Source: Lumbricus terrestris
Lineage: Eukaryota > Annelida > Clitellata > Crassiclitellata > Lumbricidae
Length of the DNA stretch: 64,000 nucleotides
Direction of reading: 5' to 3'
Assembly (NCBI GenBank): GCA_949752735.1
Contig: OX457038.1
Location: 57,835,406 to 57,899,405, forward strand
In this document: one piece after another, positions 46,363 through 56,113 of the stretch
How positions within the stretch are numbered: the first letter of the stretch is position 1
How the letters are laid out: each line of letters starts with the position of its first letter
The notes under the pieces: generated by a model
What the model was told of the DNA's origin: nothing
Seen by the model: the letters and a program-made list of their open reading frames with translations, nothing else
Database searches by the model: none
Made by a program: the position numbers and the translations under genes

Positions 46363-46500
46363 ATTCATTCATTAATTCATTAATTCATTAATTCATTCAT
46401 TCATTCATTCATTCATGCATTCATTCATTCGTTCGTTCATTCATTCGTTCATTCGTTCGTTCGTTCGTTCGTTCGTTCGTTCGTTCATTCATTCATTCAT
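46363..46500. repeat. (ATTC)n and (GTTC)n microsatellite
   Basis: TTCATTAA/TTCATTCATTC units grade into GTTCGTTCGTTC units and back to ATTC. They act as the simple-repeat tail of the minus-strand retroposon fragment at 46497-46660. Confidence 0.9.
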
Positions 46501-46660
46501 TACATGAATTTGTAGACCTATAGCGCCTCTTCAGGGACTACTCAGAGGCGCTTTCAACCTCAGCGGAGCCAAATAAAACAGTTACTGTCTTAGGACGAGA
46601 GAGGAAAGCCTGAGAAGCCGTTCTTGATAGGGAACGGAGCATCAAGGGGAGGCGATTGCA
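46497..46660 (-). mobile_element. L2-type / SINE C tail fragment
   Basis: The text GACCTATAGCGCCTCTTCAG ... ACTACTCAGAGGCGCTTTC matches the family tail in reverse orientation, with the ATTC repeat as its poly-simple 3' end. Confidence 0.5.
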
Positions 46661-46904
46661 GATATAAGATGGATGGTAACATGCCTATAATCATATTCAC
46701 TGTCAGCGCTTTAATCGATGCATTTTGCGATATTGATGGCGTCACATAAACGTAAGAAAATAATTATTGTCTGAAGAGCCACTGCTACACATGTATCTGA
46801 TACGAACAGACACTGCTTGTGTTGTGGACGCCTGCGTCGATAGATTATGCGAGGGTATCGATGTGGTCAGCTTCATAGATTGGCTGAAAGGTTGGTGTAT
46901 GTGG

Positions 46905-47000
46905 ATGGTTGGATGGATGGATGGAAGGAAGGATGGAAGGAAGGAGAGAAGGAGGAAAGGAGGGATGGAGGGAAGGAGGGAAGGAGGGAAGGAGGATGGA
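46905..47000 (+). repeat. (GGAW)n purine microsatellite
   Basis: Tandem GGATG, GGAAG and GGAGG units, on which small open frames on both strands depend. Confidence 0.9.
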
Positions 47001-47092
47001 GTAAGGTGGGGGAGGATGGTCATCGGTTTAGACGTCGTCTTGAATTGATTGTGATAATCAATGACGATGCGAAACGTTATGTAGCAGAAAGG

Positions 47093-47128
<36 letters not shown>

Positions 47129-47368
47129 AGGAAGATCTCAAAATAAAAGAAGAAGAAGGGGAACCGGAGCAGGATTACGATGCAGGAGGACGTGAGGAAG
47201 AAGAAGAAGATGAGGAGAAGGAGGAGGAGGAGAAGGAGGAGGAGGAGGAAGAAGAAGATAAAGAAGAAGGAAGAAGAAGAAGTAGAAGAAGAAGAAGAAG
47301 AAGAAGAAGAAGAAGAAGAAGAAGAAGAAGAAGAAGAAGAAGAAGATGATGATGACGACGATGAATAA

Positions 47369-47431
<63 letters not shown>

Positions 47432-47440
47432 GACAAAGAA

Positions 47441-47503
<63 letters not shown>

Positions 47504-47565
47504 GACAAAGAAGAAGAAGATGATGATGAAGATGGTGGTGAAGAAGAAGACAAAGAAGAAGAAGA
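47093..47565 (+). repeat. Cluster of three trinucleotide arrays: GCT, GAA and GAT
   Basis: (CTG)n lies at 47093-47127, an impure (GAA/GGA)n at 47190-47345, and two long (GAT)n arrays at 47345-47430 and 47440-47510, separated by GAAGACAAAGAAGAT. Each frame gives long homopolymer peptides (Ser, Met, Glu/Asp). I see no host exon, and the frames are interpreted as repeat translation. Confidence 0.9.
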
Positions 47566-47574
47566 TGAAGGAAA

Positions 47575-47778
47575 AAAAATTCGTCTTGGTCGCCGAAAAA
47601 TCTGATGACCTTTTTTAGTCGTACGGACCTTGTGGGCGTGGGGAGGGACCTACGGAACTACATAGTCATAGGAGGGGCACGTCAGCTTTCCAAGCCAGAA
47701 TAGCTGGTCAAAAATAAAGACATTTCTAAATGTGGGGGGGGGGCGTGGCCGGATTGGCCCCCCTTGGATCCGCCCCTG
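47575..47778 (-). mobile_element. hAT (CAGGGGCGGATCC) one-ended fragment
   Basis: The right end GGCCGGATTGGCCCCCC-TTGGATCCGCCCCTG is intact, and inside it are CTGATGACCTTTTTTAGTCG and AAGCCAGAATAGCTGGT. No partner left end occurs before the trinucleotide arrays. It is close in sequence to 55806-56113. Confidence 0.7.
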
Positions 47779-47832
47779 CTATACAAGTATACACATATGC
47801 ATATTGTTTGTTTGTTTTGTTTGTATGTGCAA

Positions 47833-48036
47833 TTATTATAGCGCCCCTTCGGGAGCGCCTCTACTCAGAAGCGCTCCCGACTACAGTGCGGACACTGCAT
47901 CGGAGTTTCACGCCGAAGTGCTGGGCAATTGTGAGTGCAGGACTTGCCTAAGGTCCTTACGTGGCGACTTGAGGTGGATTCGAACCTGCAACCCTTCGGC
48001 TGCAAGGCGACGAACATTCCCCTAAACCACGGCGCC

Positions 48037-48038
<2 letters not shown>
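47833..48038 (-). mobile_element. tRNA-derived SINE, family C (best copy)
   Basis: The minus strand starts GGGGCGCCGTGGTTTAGGGG (A-box region), then GCAGGTTCGAATCCACC (B-box), a body with TTCGGCGTGAAACTCCGATG, and ends GGGGCGCTATAATAATTG. The 3' tail GCGCTATA resembles L2-type LINE tails, which would supply the retrotransposition machinery. It is followed by a (TA)n array. Confidence 0.75.

Positions 48039-48096
<58 letters not shown>
48039..48096. repeat. (AT)n microsatellite
   Basis: An AT run between the SINE and the mariner element; the latter appears to have inserted at a TA within it. Confidence 0.95.
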
Positions 48097-48100
<4 letters not shown>

Positions 48101-49089
48101 CACCGTGAGGCATAAAAAAGGAAGCCCCAAGAAAAATTGTTATTATTTTAACAATATTCAAACAATGTCAATGAAATTCAGGAAAGCGCTATAGCTCAAT
48201 AGCAGGCAATGTAAAAACATTTACAGTTTGTACTCAAACTGTCCGCCTTTACTTCTACGCATGCGCGAAGTCGCTTGCGCCATTCACGCGCCGCCGGGTC
48301 AATAAATTGCTGGTCAGGTTCGTTCCAAGCTTGCATTATTCTCTTACGAAGACCTTCAACATCACGTATCTTTGTTTTGTACACCATTTCCTGAATGCAT
48401 ACACATATTTTATAATCGATGGGATTCAGATCTGGGCTGCTAGTAGGCCACAGTGTAGGAATTATGAAGTCAGAAGTTTCATTCGTCAGAAGTGCAACCG
48501 TTTCTCGAACTCTGTGCGCTGGAGCACCATCATGCTGGAAAATGTAAAATTCAGAGAGTTCTCGAATTTCAGGTAGAAGGTCTTCCATGAGTAAAACATC
48601 TCTGTAGTATTTGCCGTTGATTTTTACCGGTTCAACAAAGTGAATTGACTTGCGCCCCTGAGAAGAAACAAAGACTGACACAATACGGGAATTGCTAACG
48701 CTGGACGTGCACGTGCGTAAAAGGCGGTCGGCTGCAGTATCTCTCTTTCGAGTTCCAACTGCTACATACAGACGATCATTTTGAGTATTGCTACGAGAAG
48801 CAGTAAATGGAGTACAAAACAAAGGTCCGTGATGTTGAAGATCTTCGTAAGAGAAAAATGCAAGCTTGGAACGATTTTGACCAGCGAATTATTGACTCGG
48901 TGGTGCGTGAATGGCGCGTGACTTCGCGCATGCGCAGAGGCTAAAGGCGGACAGATTGAGTACAAACTGTAAATGTTTTTAAATTGTCTGCTATTTAGCT
49001 ATAACTTTCCTGAATTTCATTGACATTGTTTGAATATTGTTAAAATAATAACGATTTTCTTGGGGCTTCCTTTTTTATGCCTCACGGTG
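48101..49089 (-). mobile_element. Tc1/mariner element with two 3' ends (palindromic)
   Basis: Both termini begin CACCGTGAGGCATAAAAAAG with TA duplications (48099-48100, 49090-49091). The inverted repeat is unusually long, about 265-290 bp per arm. It includes the 3' coding part: the minus frame ends YKTKIRDVEGLRKRIMQAW then ... RLRAC, and the plus strand at 48825-48945 encodes the mirrored YKTKVRDVEDLRKRKMQAW. The ordinary 5' end with the DNA-binding domain has been replaced by a second copy of the 3' end. Confidence 0.8.
48196..48822 (-). pseudogene. Mariner-type transposase, N-terminally truncated
   Basis: This 208-codon frame carries the catalytic half of a mariner-type transposase: a VSVFVSSQGRKSIHFVEPVK region, INGKYYRDVLL, FQHDGAPAH (catalytic aspartate) and SPDLNPIDY (third acidic region), then the C-terminal helix. 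The first ~20 codons and everything upstream do not match a transposase start. The N-terminal helix-turn-helix domain and the first catalytic aspartate block are missing or unreadable, so it cannot encode an active enzyme. Confidence 0.75.
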
Positions 49090-49177
49090 TATATATATAT
49101 GCATTGCATACATAATACATATACAACTATATGCCCATGTGTACAACTGTATATGTTAGTACATATACAAAAACATT

Positions 49178-49179
49178 CC

Positions 49180-49214
<35 letters not shown>

Positions 49215-49258
49215 AACACACACACACAAACACACACACAAACACACACACACACACA
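49178..49258. repeat. (AC)n microsatellite
   Basis: CACACA runs interrupted by AAACAC. The open frames on both strands here translate to Thr/His or Cys/Val runs. Confidence 0.9.
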
Positions 49259-49399
49259 TATATATATAATTATATATAATGTAGAAAATATATAGGCTAT
49301 ACATAGCCTATGCGCGGTAAAGGCGAAGTCGTTTATAAAGGAGGAGCGTTTGGTAAGAATCGATCTGTCAAGCGCAGCAACCCGACCACCAGACTGGTC

Positions 49400-49540
49400 A
49401 GTAGCAGCACCAGCAGCAGCAGCAGCAGCAACGGTGCCATGGCATCGATGTGCAGTCGGTCTGCGAGCAACGGATGCGGCGGGGATTTTGCGTGCATTGG
49501 CCAACAGCACCAGCACCAGCAGCAGCAGCAGCAGCAGTAA
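49400..49540 (+). repeat. AGC/CAG-rich repeat region
   Basis: AGCAGC runs at 49403-49432 and CAGCAC/CAGCAG runs at 49502-49540. A 76-codon plus frame (49310-49540) encodes a Ser-rich, then Gln-rich peptide ending at a TAA. It has no recognisable domain and could be an exon or chance; I left it as repeat. Confidence 0.6.
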
Positions 49541-50558
49541 CCACAGACTGCGAGCACCATCCACCCTCCCATAAACACATACATACATGCATATAATATT
49601 GAATATATATATATAATTATGCAATGTGCATGTGTGTGTATATATATATATAATATATATGCATATAACACGCGCACACGAAGATTTACAGATGCACACA
49701 CATACATATGAATATATATATATATATGCATCTGAACTTACATACATGTATATTGGATGACCACAGCTGGCCATGGATGACCACTTATACATCTATGAGG
49801 CCAGCGACACATTGTGCGCGGGTTACTGCAGTACGAGGCCGGTCTCATTGTAAGGCCTTCGACACCATCGACCACACACACACACACGCACAGTCGCACA
49901 CACATACATACACACACACACACACACGCATGCGCATGCATTCACGCAAGCCCCGTGTATGCAGCATACATACATTTATGCAGAGCGACTTATACAACGG
50001 ACATCATGATTAGGTCTATACGACTGCATGTATGTATGCGTGCCGATCTGTGGAGGCGGATTTCCCAAGAGATGGAACGAAGGATGGTTGGTCCAGCAGC
50101 AGCTGCATGGTCATCTTTATTATGACGATGATGATGATGATGTGTGACAAACAGTTGTGGCGATTATAATTAGCACTACATGCATATGCAGCAGTTGCTG
50201 TCGCCAATTGCCTTCTTCATCTCCGACCGAGGGAGCATGTTTATTATTCGACTGCAGAATGATCGCGGCGAAAGCCGGTGCGTCAGTAAGATCATCGTCA
50301 TCGCTGAGCGGACAGATCTACAGTTCACATAATTATTAACAAGTATGTATATGATGGAATATTTTACGGAGTATATACGCGGAACAGTTGATGGATGTCT
50401 GGGTGTTTTTGTCTTTTGTTTCGCCTTCTAAAGTCAATGGATCTTTGCGATATGCATGAGGTCTCGAACACACTTCTGCAGAAGACTGATATAAATTAAT
50501 TATCTATAGATGTGAATTATTGTGCTTATATATTAATCTATTTCTTTAATAATTAGCC

Positions 50559-50562
<4 letters not shown>

Positions 50563-50597
<35 letters not shown>
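50563..50597. repeat. (AT)n microsatellite
   Basis: About 17 AT units. Confidence 0.95.
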
Positions 50598-50599
<2 letters not shown>

Positions 50600-51222
50600 T
50601 TTATAGATATTCATCACATAAATGCACACACTTAGCCTGACTTAGGCCCGTATATAGGCCTACGTAATGGAGCAATAGACTAATGAAACAAATTCATTTT
50701 CAGATAATGAGTATTTATTTGCATATTAGATCAGAGTAGGATAATTACTAATTATTAATGAAAACAGGTTGGATATGATGGCTTAACTAAAATTGGTTAA
50801 TTTCTATAAGAAATCAGGAAGAAGTTGGTTATACTAAACTTGAGTGGAAAATATTGATTGACACTTTAATGGATTATAGACTCGAATAGATTCGGTTTGA
50901 TTAGAACGGATTTGATTAGAATGATTTGGATTTGATTTTGCGATGGGATGTAGGCTATGATTCGAAAAGATGTGCCTCTAACTGAGTCTAGCATCTATAG
51001 TCTATGTTTGTCCTTCAGAAGGATGATTCCAGTCGAACATCTATAGACGGATTTGTCCTTTGTCTGTGGCCAGAGTTCGACTCCCATGCTGTGACAATAG
51101 CAGCATTGGTCATTGTTAGTCTGTTGTCAATCCATAAAGGTTGCACTGATGTTCGGTCACAGACGCCATCATTTCGCTTCAGCTCCGATCATTGAAGAGA
51201 TAAGAAGATTCCAGTAGTGGTG

Positions 51223-51314
51223 TATAGTAGTAGCAGTAGTTGTTGTTATTGTTGTTATTTACTGTAGTAGTAGTCGTTGTGGTAGTAGTCGCTGTAGTAG
51301 TAGTAGTAGTCATT

Positions 51315-51352
<38 letters not shown>

Positions 51353-51389
51353 CGTTGTAGTAGTAGTAGTAGTAGTAGCAGTAGTCGTT

Positions 51390-51486
<97 letters not shown>

Positions 51487-51520
51487 TAGTAGTAGTAGTA
51501 GCAGTAGCAGTAACAGTAGC

Positions 51521-51567
<47 letters not shown>

Positions 51568-51587
51568 CAGCAGTAGTAGCAGTAGTA

Positions 51588-51629
<42 letters not shown>

Positions 51630-51630
51630 A
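51223..51630 (+). repeat. (GTA)n/(GCA)n compound microsatellite
   Basis: GTAGTAGTA runs interrupted by GTCGTT, GCA and AGCAGC blocks, over 400 bp. The 131- and 143-codon frames here encode only Val/Ala or Tyr/Cys runs and are not genes. Confidence 0.95.
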
Positions 51631-51925
51631 TATGAATTGTCTTTAAGCCAGTAAAATTTCATTTGGAAATTCTTACTTCTGGCCAAGATATTGGCAAAAA
51701 CTAATTTTTGCTGCGTTTCGTTTTTGAATCGTCAAAAAACGGGGGGTGGCCTCACTAAAAGTAACTAGTGTAACTTTTGTTGTGTTTGAAATTTTTTATG
51801 AAATCTGGCCATCATGTGTAAATATGAATTGTCTTTAAGCTTGCAAAATTTCATTTCAAAATTCTTACTTCTGGCCAAGATATTGGCAAAAAACCTAGGT
51901 TGTCTTTTTTTGGCACACCCTGTAT
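51629..51925 (+). mobile_element. MITE fragment, partly duplicated (GGCACACCCTG end)
   Basis: Two copies of ATGAATTGTCTTTAAGC ... CTTCTGGCCAAGATATTGGC lie at 51630-51700 and 51826-51890. The right end is TTTTTTGGCACACCCTGTATA. It is related to 5098-5249. The left end is lost against the (GTA)n array. Confidence 0.55.
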
Positions 51926-52286
51926 AAGGCGGCTAATCTGCTGGCTAAAGATGGGTAAAGAATATATGGTGAACAATGGTATAACGTGACACTTTTCAGT
52001 GGATGATTGAGAGGTAAATTTGCATCCAAAGTGAACATAAACACTGTTGGAAAAGTCGAAGATGCCAGCGTTCGTTTCGTTGAAATAAATGATATTATTT
52101 GTTCAATTGAGATTTTCTAGAAACTTAGAAAAAACATGGCAACTAACTCAATGACGCAATTACTCTATTTTTGATAGTTTTTCACGCTTTACGCAGCAGA
52201 TAAAAAATGTATCAAATTTAATCGATTTATCGAGGTAAAATTTGGAGAGTATTATCGGCTAAATGCGTTTTAGCCAGTGCCAACCC

Positions 52287-53570
52287 TAATTACATTACAT
52301 TATCTGACCTCATCATGCATTACCTAACCTCACATAATTACATTACATTACCTGACCACATCGTATACATTGCCTGACCTTACATGATTACAATACATTA
52401 CATGACCTCATCATATTCTGCGCAGGTCAGCGGCCATATTGGTTGTTTATTAGACCACTCCGTCATTTCGGTGGATTATTTCAACTTTATGCAGAATTCG
52501 CGCAGTGATTTCACACACGTTCGAGTTTACTGGTTCTAGGTTCGTGTACCGAACTTATTTGTCGGGTTCGTCAAGGATTTTGCGTTGGAAGGGATTTTGT
52601 TCGCAAGTCGTCTTGTGTCGCCCACGTGTTGACGTTAGACGCCTCTTGATGCACACGGTCGAGCTCAACCATCAAGACCGTGCGACTTCACCGCTGTTGT
52701 CTGCTGTTTACATCTCGCCGAAGGACGGTTCACGCAGGTCAGTGGAGTTAACTCGATCGGATGTTGTCGCTGGTGGCGTTCAAAACTACCGACCGACATG
52801 CGACAAATGCCTTCTACTGTGCAAACCTTGTGCCCGACGATTGGTCGGATGCGCGCATCATCTTCAACCAGAGAGGAGCTTCAGTTTCGTCAGCGTTTCG
52901 TGTTTGCGAGCCCTGTCATCTGTCGCCGCTCTACTCTTCTGACGAAACCTGTACCAGAGACTCTGAACATTCACACCATCTGAAAGCTGTTGACGGGATT
53001 CCGTTGGATGATTCTACGTGTCTGCGAGGGATCGCCACTGATGACTGTTTCCGGCTCACTGTGACTTATTTTGCTAATTGATGAAATTTTCTTGTTATGA
53101 CACTTAACATCATTTCGGCTAGTTAGCGCAGAGAGCGCCTCTGAGTAGGTTTCTTGAAGAGGCGCTATATAAATACTTGAAATAAATAAATAAATAAATA
53201 CATTGCCTGACCTTATATAATTACATTACATTACCTGACCACATCGTATACATTGCCTAACCTCACATAATTACATTACATTACCTGACCACATCGTATA
53301 CATTGCCTTAACTTACATAATTGCATTACATTACCTGACCACATCGTATACATTGCCTGACCTTATATAATTACATTACATTACCTGACCACATCGTATA
53401 CATTGCCTGACCTTACATAATTACATTACATTACCTGACCACATCCTATACATTGCCTGACCTTACATGATTACATTACATTACCTGACCACATCCTATA
53501 CATTGCCTGACCTTACATAATTACATTACATTACCTGACCACATCGTATACATTGCCTGACCTTACATTT
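52287..53570. repeat. 50-bp minisatellite, split by an insertion
   Basis: The unit CATTGCCTGACCTTA-TATAATTACATTACATTACC-TGACCACATCGTATA repeats about seven times at 53201-53570, and about 2.6 diverged times at 52287-52415. A 785-bp insertion separates the two blocks. Confidence 0.85.
52416..53200 (+). mobile_element. 785-bp retroposon inserted in the minisatellite
   Basis: The insert ends GAGCGCCTCTGAGTAGG-TTTCTTGAAGAGGCGCTATATAAATAC and (AAAT)n, the L2-type tail, then the minisatellite resumes at a unit boundary. Upstream the insert is CG-containing and holds overlapping plus-strand frames of 145 codons (52505-52942) and 106 codons (52761-53081). The first has a CDKCLLLCKPC motif but no recognisable family. 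It may be a LINE shortened internally, or a SINE that captured sequence. Confidence 0.55.
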
Positions 53571-53670
53571 CATCCATCACTTTACTTTATCTGAAATAGT
53601 TTGAGTTGATGGATTCCAGTGTCGTCGTCTTGAGTCAATCATCGGACTTCGTCGCCGTCGTCGGAGGGTC

Positions 53671-55485
53671 ATGGGTTCTCGGGGTCACATCCCCCGCAGC
53701 CGTCCACTGGAGAACGTCTACATCGAAACCCCATCAGACGACAACGACGACGACGCTTCAAGAGCTTCATCCATCGCTCGGTGGTCTTCCTCAGGGACAG
53801 GAAGAGGAAGTCCCCCTCCACCACCACCGTCGGCGGCGGCCACTCTTCCGCCCAAGACCAAGGCCCGCTCGAAGAAACGGAAACCTCCGTCGTCGATGCC
53901 GCCGTCGCAGAAGACGCCTCAGCTGAACGTCACCCTGCAGTCGTCGACATCCCTCCTCGACCGGCGTCTGCCTCCTTCCCCTCCGACGTGGCGGCTGTCC
54001 GGGGAGAGGGCCCTGCTGCTCCAACCGGCCGTCGAGAACGCCTCCTCCTCGTCTGCGGCTGGTGGACTGGCTGCCCAGGGCGACCACTCGGCGGCGGCGG
54101 CGGGGTTGCTCCTGCTGTCGGAAGAGGTGGCCACCGTCAGCGCAGCCGTCGCCAGCGTCTGCGCCTTCTGGGTCCTTCTCGGCACAGCGCTCTGCTTCGT
54201 ACTGCGCGTGCGCCGGCGCAAGCGCAGACGACAGCGTCGACGCTCACGCGCGGACGCCGCGCAGACGGCCATGTTGGACGAGATGATACGGTCTGAGCTG
54301 GCGAGAGGGCGAGCGAGGCTGCAGTGCGATGGGGTGGAGTACTGTGCCCCTACCTATGCCAACGTTGTACCACCGCGACATCTAATCGAGTCGACCAATG
54401 CCTTCGATGCAGTTGATTCGGAGAATCTCTACTGCAGCATTCCGGCGACGATCCATTCGGAGGACGGAACTGGAGGAGAAGCAGGTGGAGGTGGAGGTGG
54501 AGCGCGTCCCAACGGTCCCTGCAGTGCTGACGCCAGTCGTAGTCACGACCGTAGGAGTCGTCCCACCGGAAGTGGACCGCGAAACGTACCAGGGACCTGC
54601 AGGGTGGCGGAAACGGTCCTCGACACGAAGACCTGCAGCGCACGTCTCGACCATTCGAGGACGCAGCGCTGCCCGGATAACATGATGACGTCGTTCAAAG
54701 ATGGCGGAGGAGTGGTTGGAAGGGACACCTCGTCCTCGTCCTTCATCGCGAGGGAGATGTCGATCCGGGTGACGACGGTTGGACTGCGCCAGTGCGCTCC
54801 GGCTGCAGCCCTCGTCGGATTCGGAAGAGGTCCAGTTGTCGGTGGATCTAAAAGATGTAAACACTCGTTCAATGATTCCAGGACAAACCAGAAGGATGTC
54901 GCGCTGGAAAAATCATCGCGCAGGAAGGACACAGTTGGACATCATCCAATGCAGTCGAAGGCGGGAAGAACCGGTCCACAGGAATGGACTTATCCGGATC
55001 TCGACAAGAGCAACGCCGTCCTACCGCATCGTCAGTTCTGCGCCGCTATCAGTTCAAATTCAAACTACTGCAGTGACGTCAGCAACTTTCGATGTCGTCA
55101 TCACGCGACGGTTGAAGGGCGCCCCGGTGACGTCAAGCGTCTAGCGATGACGCCATCATCGTCGCTGTCCCATCGCTGCCCCGCCGCACAGGGAACCAGC
55201 GGAGGGGCTGCGGCAGCTGGAGGAAGGGAGCCACACGGAGGAGAGTTCCGACCGTCTCCGCCGACTCGCCCTTGCACGGTTGTAGGGGCGACGACCAAAG
55301 CCCCGGTGAGGTTCCCCAAAATGGGTCGGTCCTGTCTTGTTATGGGCGAGCTGATACGCAGGGACTGGGTGTGGAGGTTGGGTGGTGGCCAGCCGCTTGG
55401 ATCGCTTCCGATCTGCGAGCGCTGCACTGACCCTTGTTCCGGTGGCCGAGGACTTCCAGCGGATGTATCGATGAACAACATTTGA
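53671..55485 (+). CDS. Candidate single-pass membrane protein, unknown family
   Basis: This is an uninterrupted 604-codon frame in GC-rich sequence that contrasts with its AT-rich flanks. Residues 1-110 are Pro/Ser-rich (LENVYIETPSDDNDDD near the start). Asn-X-Ser/Thr sites occur at N86 and N123. A hydrophobic helix at about 154-179 (TVSAAVASVCAFWVLLGTAL) is followed by a strong stop-transfer run, RVRRRKRRRQRRRSR. The inferred cytoplasmic part starts with a helix (MLDEMIRSELARGRAR) and two tyrosine motifs, PTYANVVPP and ENLYCSI, which look like SH2/YxxPhi-type sites. After about residue 265 the frame is low complexity, and other frames read equally well, so the true C-terminus, splicing or an indel is uncertain. 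There is no signal peptide, so an upstream exon is possible. I recognise no family. Confidence 0.5.
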   Translation: MGSRGHIPRSRPLENVYIETPSDDNDDDASRASSIARWSSSGTGRGSPPPPPPSAAATLPPKTKARSKKRKPPSSMPPSQKTPQLNVTLQSSTSLLDRRLPPSPPTWRLSGERALLLQPAVENASSSSAAGGLAAQGDHSAAAAGLLLLSEEVATVSAAVASVCAFWVLLGTALCFVLRVRRRKRRRQRRRSRADAAQTAMLDEMIRSELARGRARLQCDGVEYCAPTYANVVPPRHLIESTNAFDAVDSENLYCSIPATIHSEDGTGGEAGGGGGGARPNGPCSADASRSHDRRSRPTGSGPRNVPGTCRVAETVLDTKTCSARLDHSRTQRCPDNMMTSFKDGGGVVGRDTSSSSFIAREMSIRVTTVGLRQCAPAAALVGFGRGPVVGGSKRCKHSFNDSRTNQKDVALEKSSRRKDTVGHHPMQSKAGRTGPQEWTYPDLDKSNAVLPHRQFCAAISSNSNYCSDVSNFRCRHHATVEGRPGDVKRLAMTPSSSLSHRCPAAQGTSGGAAAAGGREPHGGEFRPSPPTRPCTVVGATTKAPVRFPKMGRSCLVMGELIRRDWVWRLGGGQPLGSLPICERCTDPCSGGRGLPADVSMNNI

Positions 55486-55805
55486 AGACACAACGCTTGA
55501 AAGACAACGACTGTTATGGAAACGACTGTTATGGAAAGGATCATCGTAATTGTCAGCGCTGATGGGACTCGGTGATGGGGCTGTACGTATGTGCGGACGT
55601 GCATCGGTGATGACTTTTCCCAGATGTTGGACCACTTTCGGTCTAAGTGAACTCTTGTATCAATTAGCGTTTGCAGGGTTCCTAACAACGTCGTGTAAAT
55701 GTTCCGATTGTACACTTGTATACTCAACATGTACAACTGTGCAGACACACATGCAAACATACATACATGCATACATACATTCATACACATACATACATAT
55801 TCACA

Positions 55806-56113
55806 TACAATTTTCGGTCTTGGTCGTCGAAAAATCTGATGACCTTTTTTTGTCATTTGTCTCCAATTCACAAGAAAAAGCTACCATAAAGATACCATTT
55901 TATACGCCGAAAAGTTGATGACCTTTTTTTTAGTCGTACGGGCCCTGTGTGAGGACTTCGTGGATGTGGGGAGGGCCTACCGGAATTACTCATGGGGGGA
56001 GGGACCACGTCAACTTTCCAAGCCAGAATAGCTGGTAAAAAAATAAAGAAATTAATAAAGAAATTTCTAAATGGGAGACCATGGCCGGATTGGCACCCCT
56101 GGATCCGCCCCTG
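55806..56113 (-). mobile_element. hAT (CAGGGGCGGATCC) one-ended fragment
   Basis: The right end is GGCCGGATTGGCACCCC-TGGATCCGCCCCTG. The interior has TCGAAAAATCTGATGACC and AAAAGTTGATGACCTTTTTTTTAGTC and AAGCCAGAATAGCTGGT, as at 47575-47778. The left terminus is absent. Confidence 0.7.

Noticed and set aside
47077..47618. Poly-Ser and Glu/Asp-rich frames
   Set aside because: Generated by GAA and GAT microsatellites, with no non-repetitive protein sequence attached.
49310..49540. Ser/Gln-rich 76-codon frame as a transcription-factor-like exon
   Set aside because: The low-complexity content follows from AGC/CAG repeats, with no acceptor or donor I trust and no conserved domain. Kept only as a repeat region.
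51240..51686. Long open frames of poly-Val/Ala and poly-Tyr/Cys
   Set aside because: Pure translation of the (GTA)n/(GCA)n array, open on both strands.
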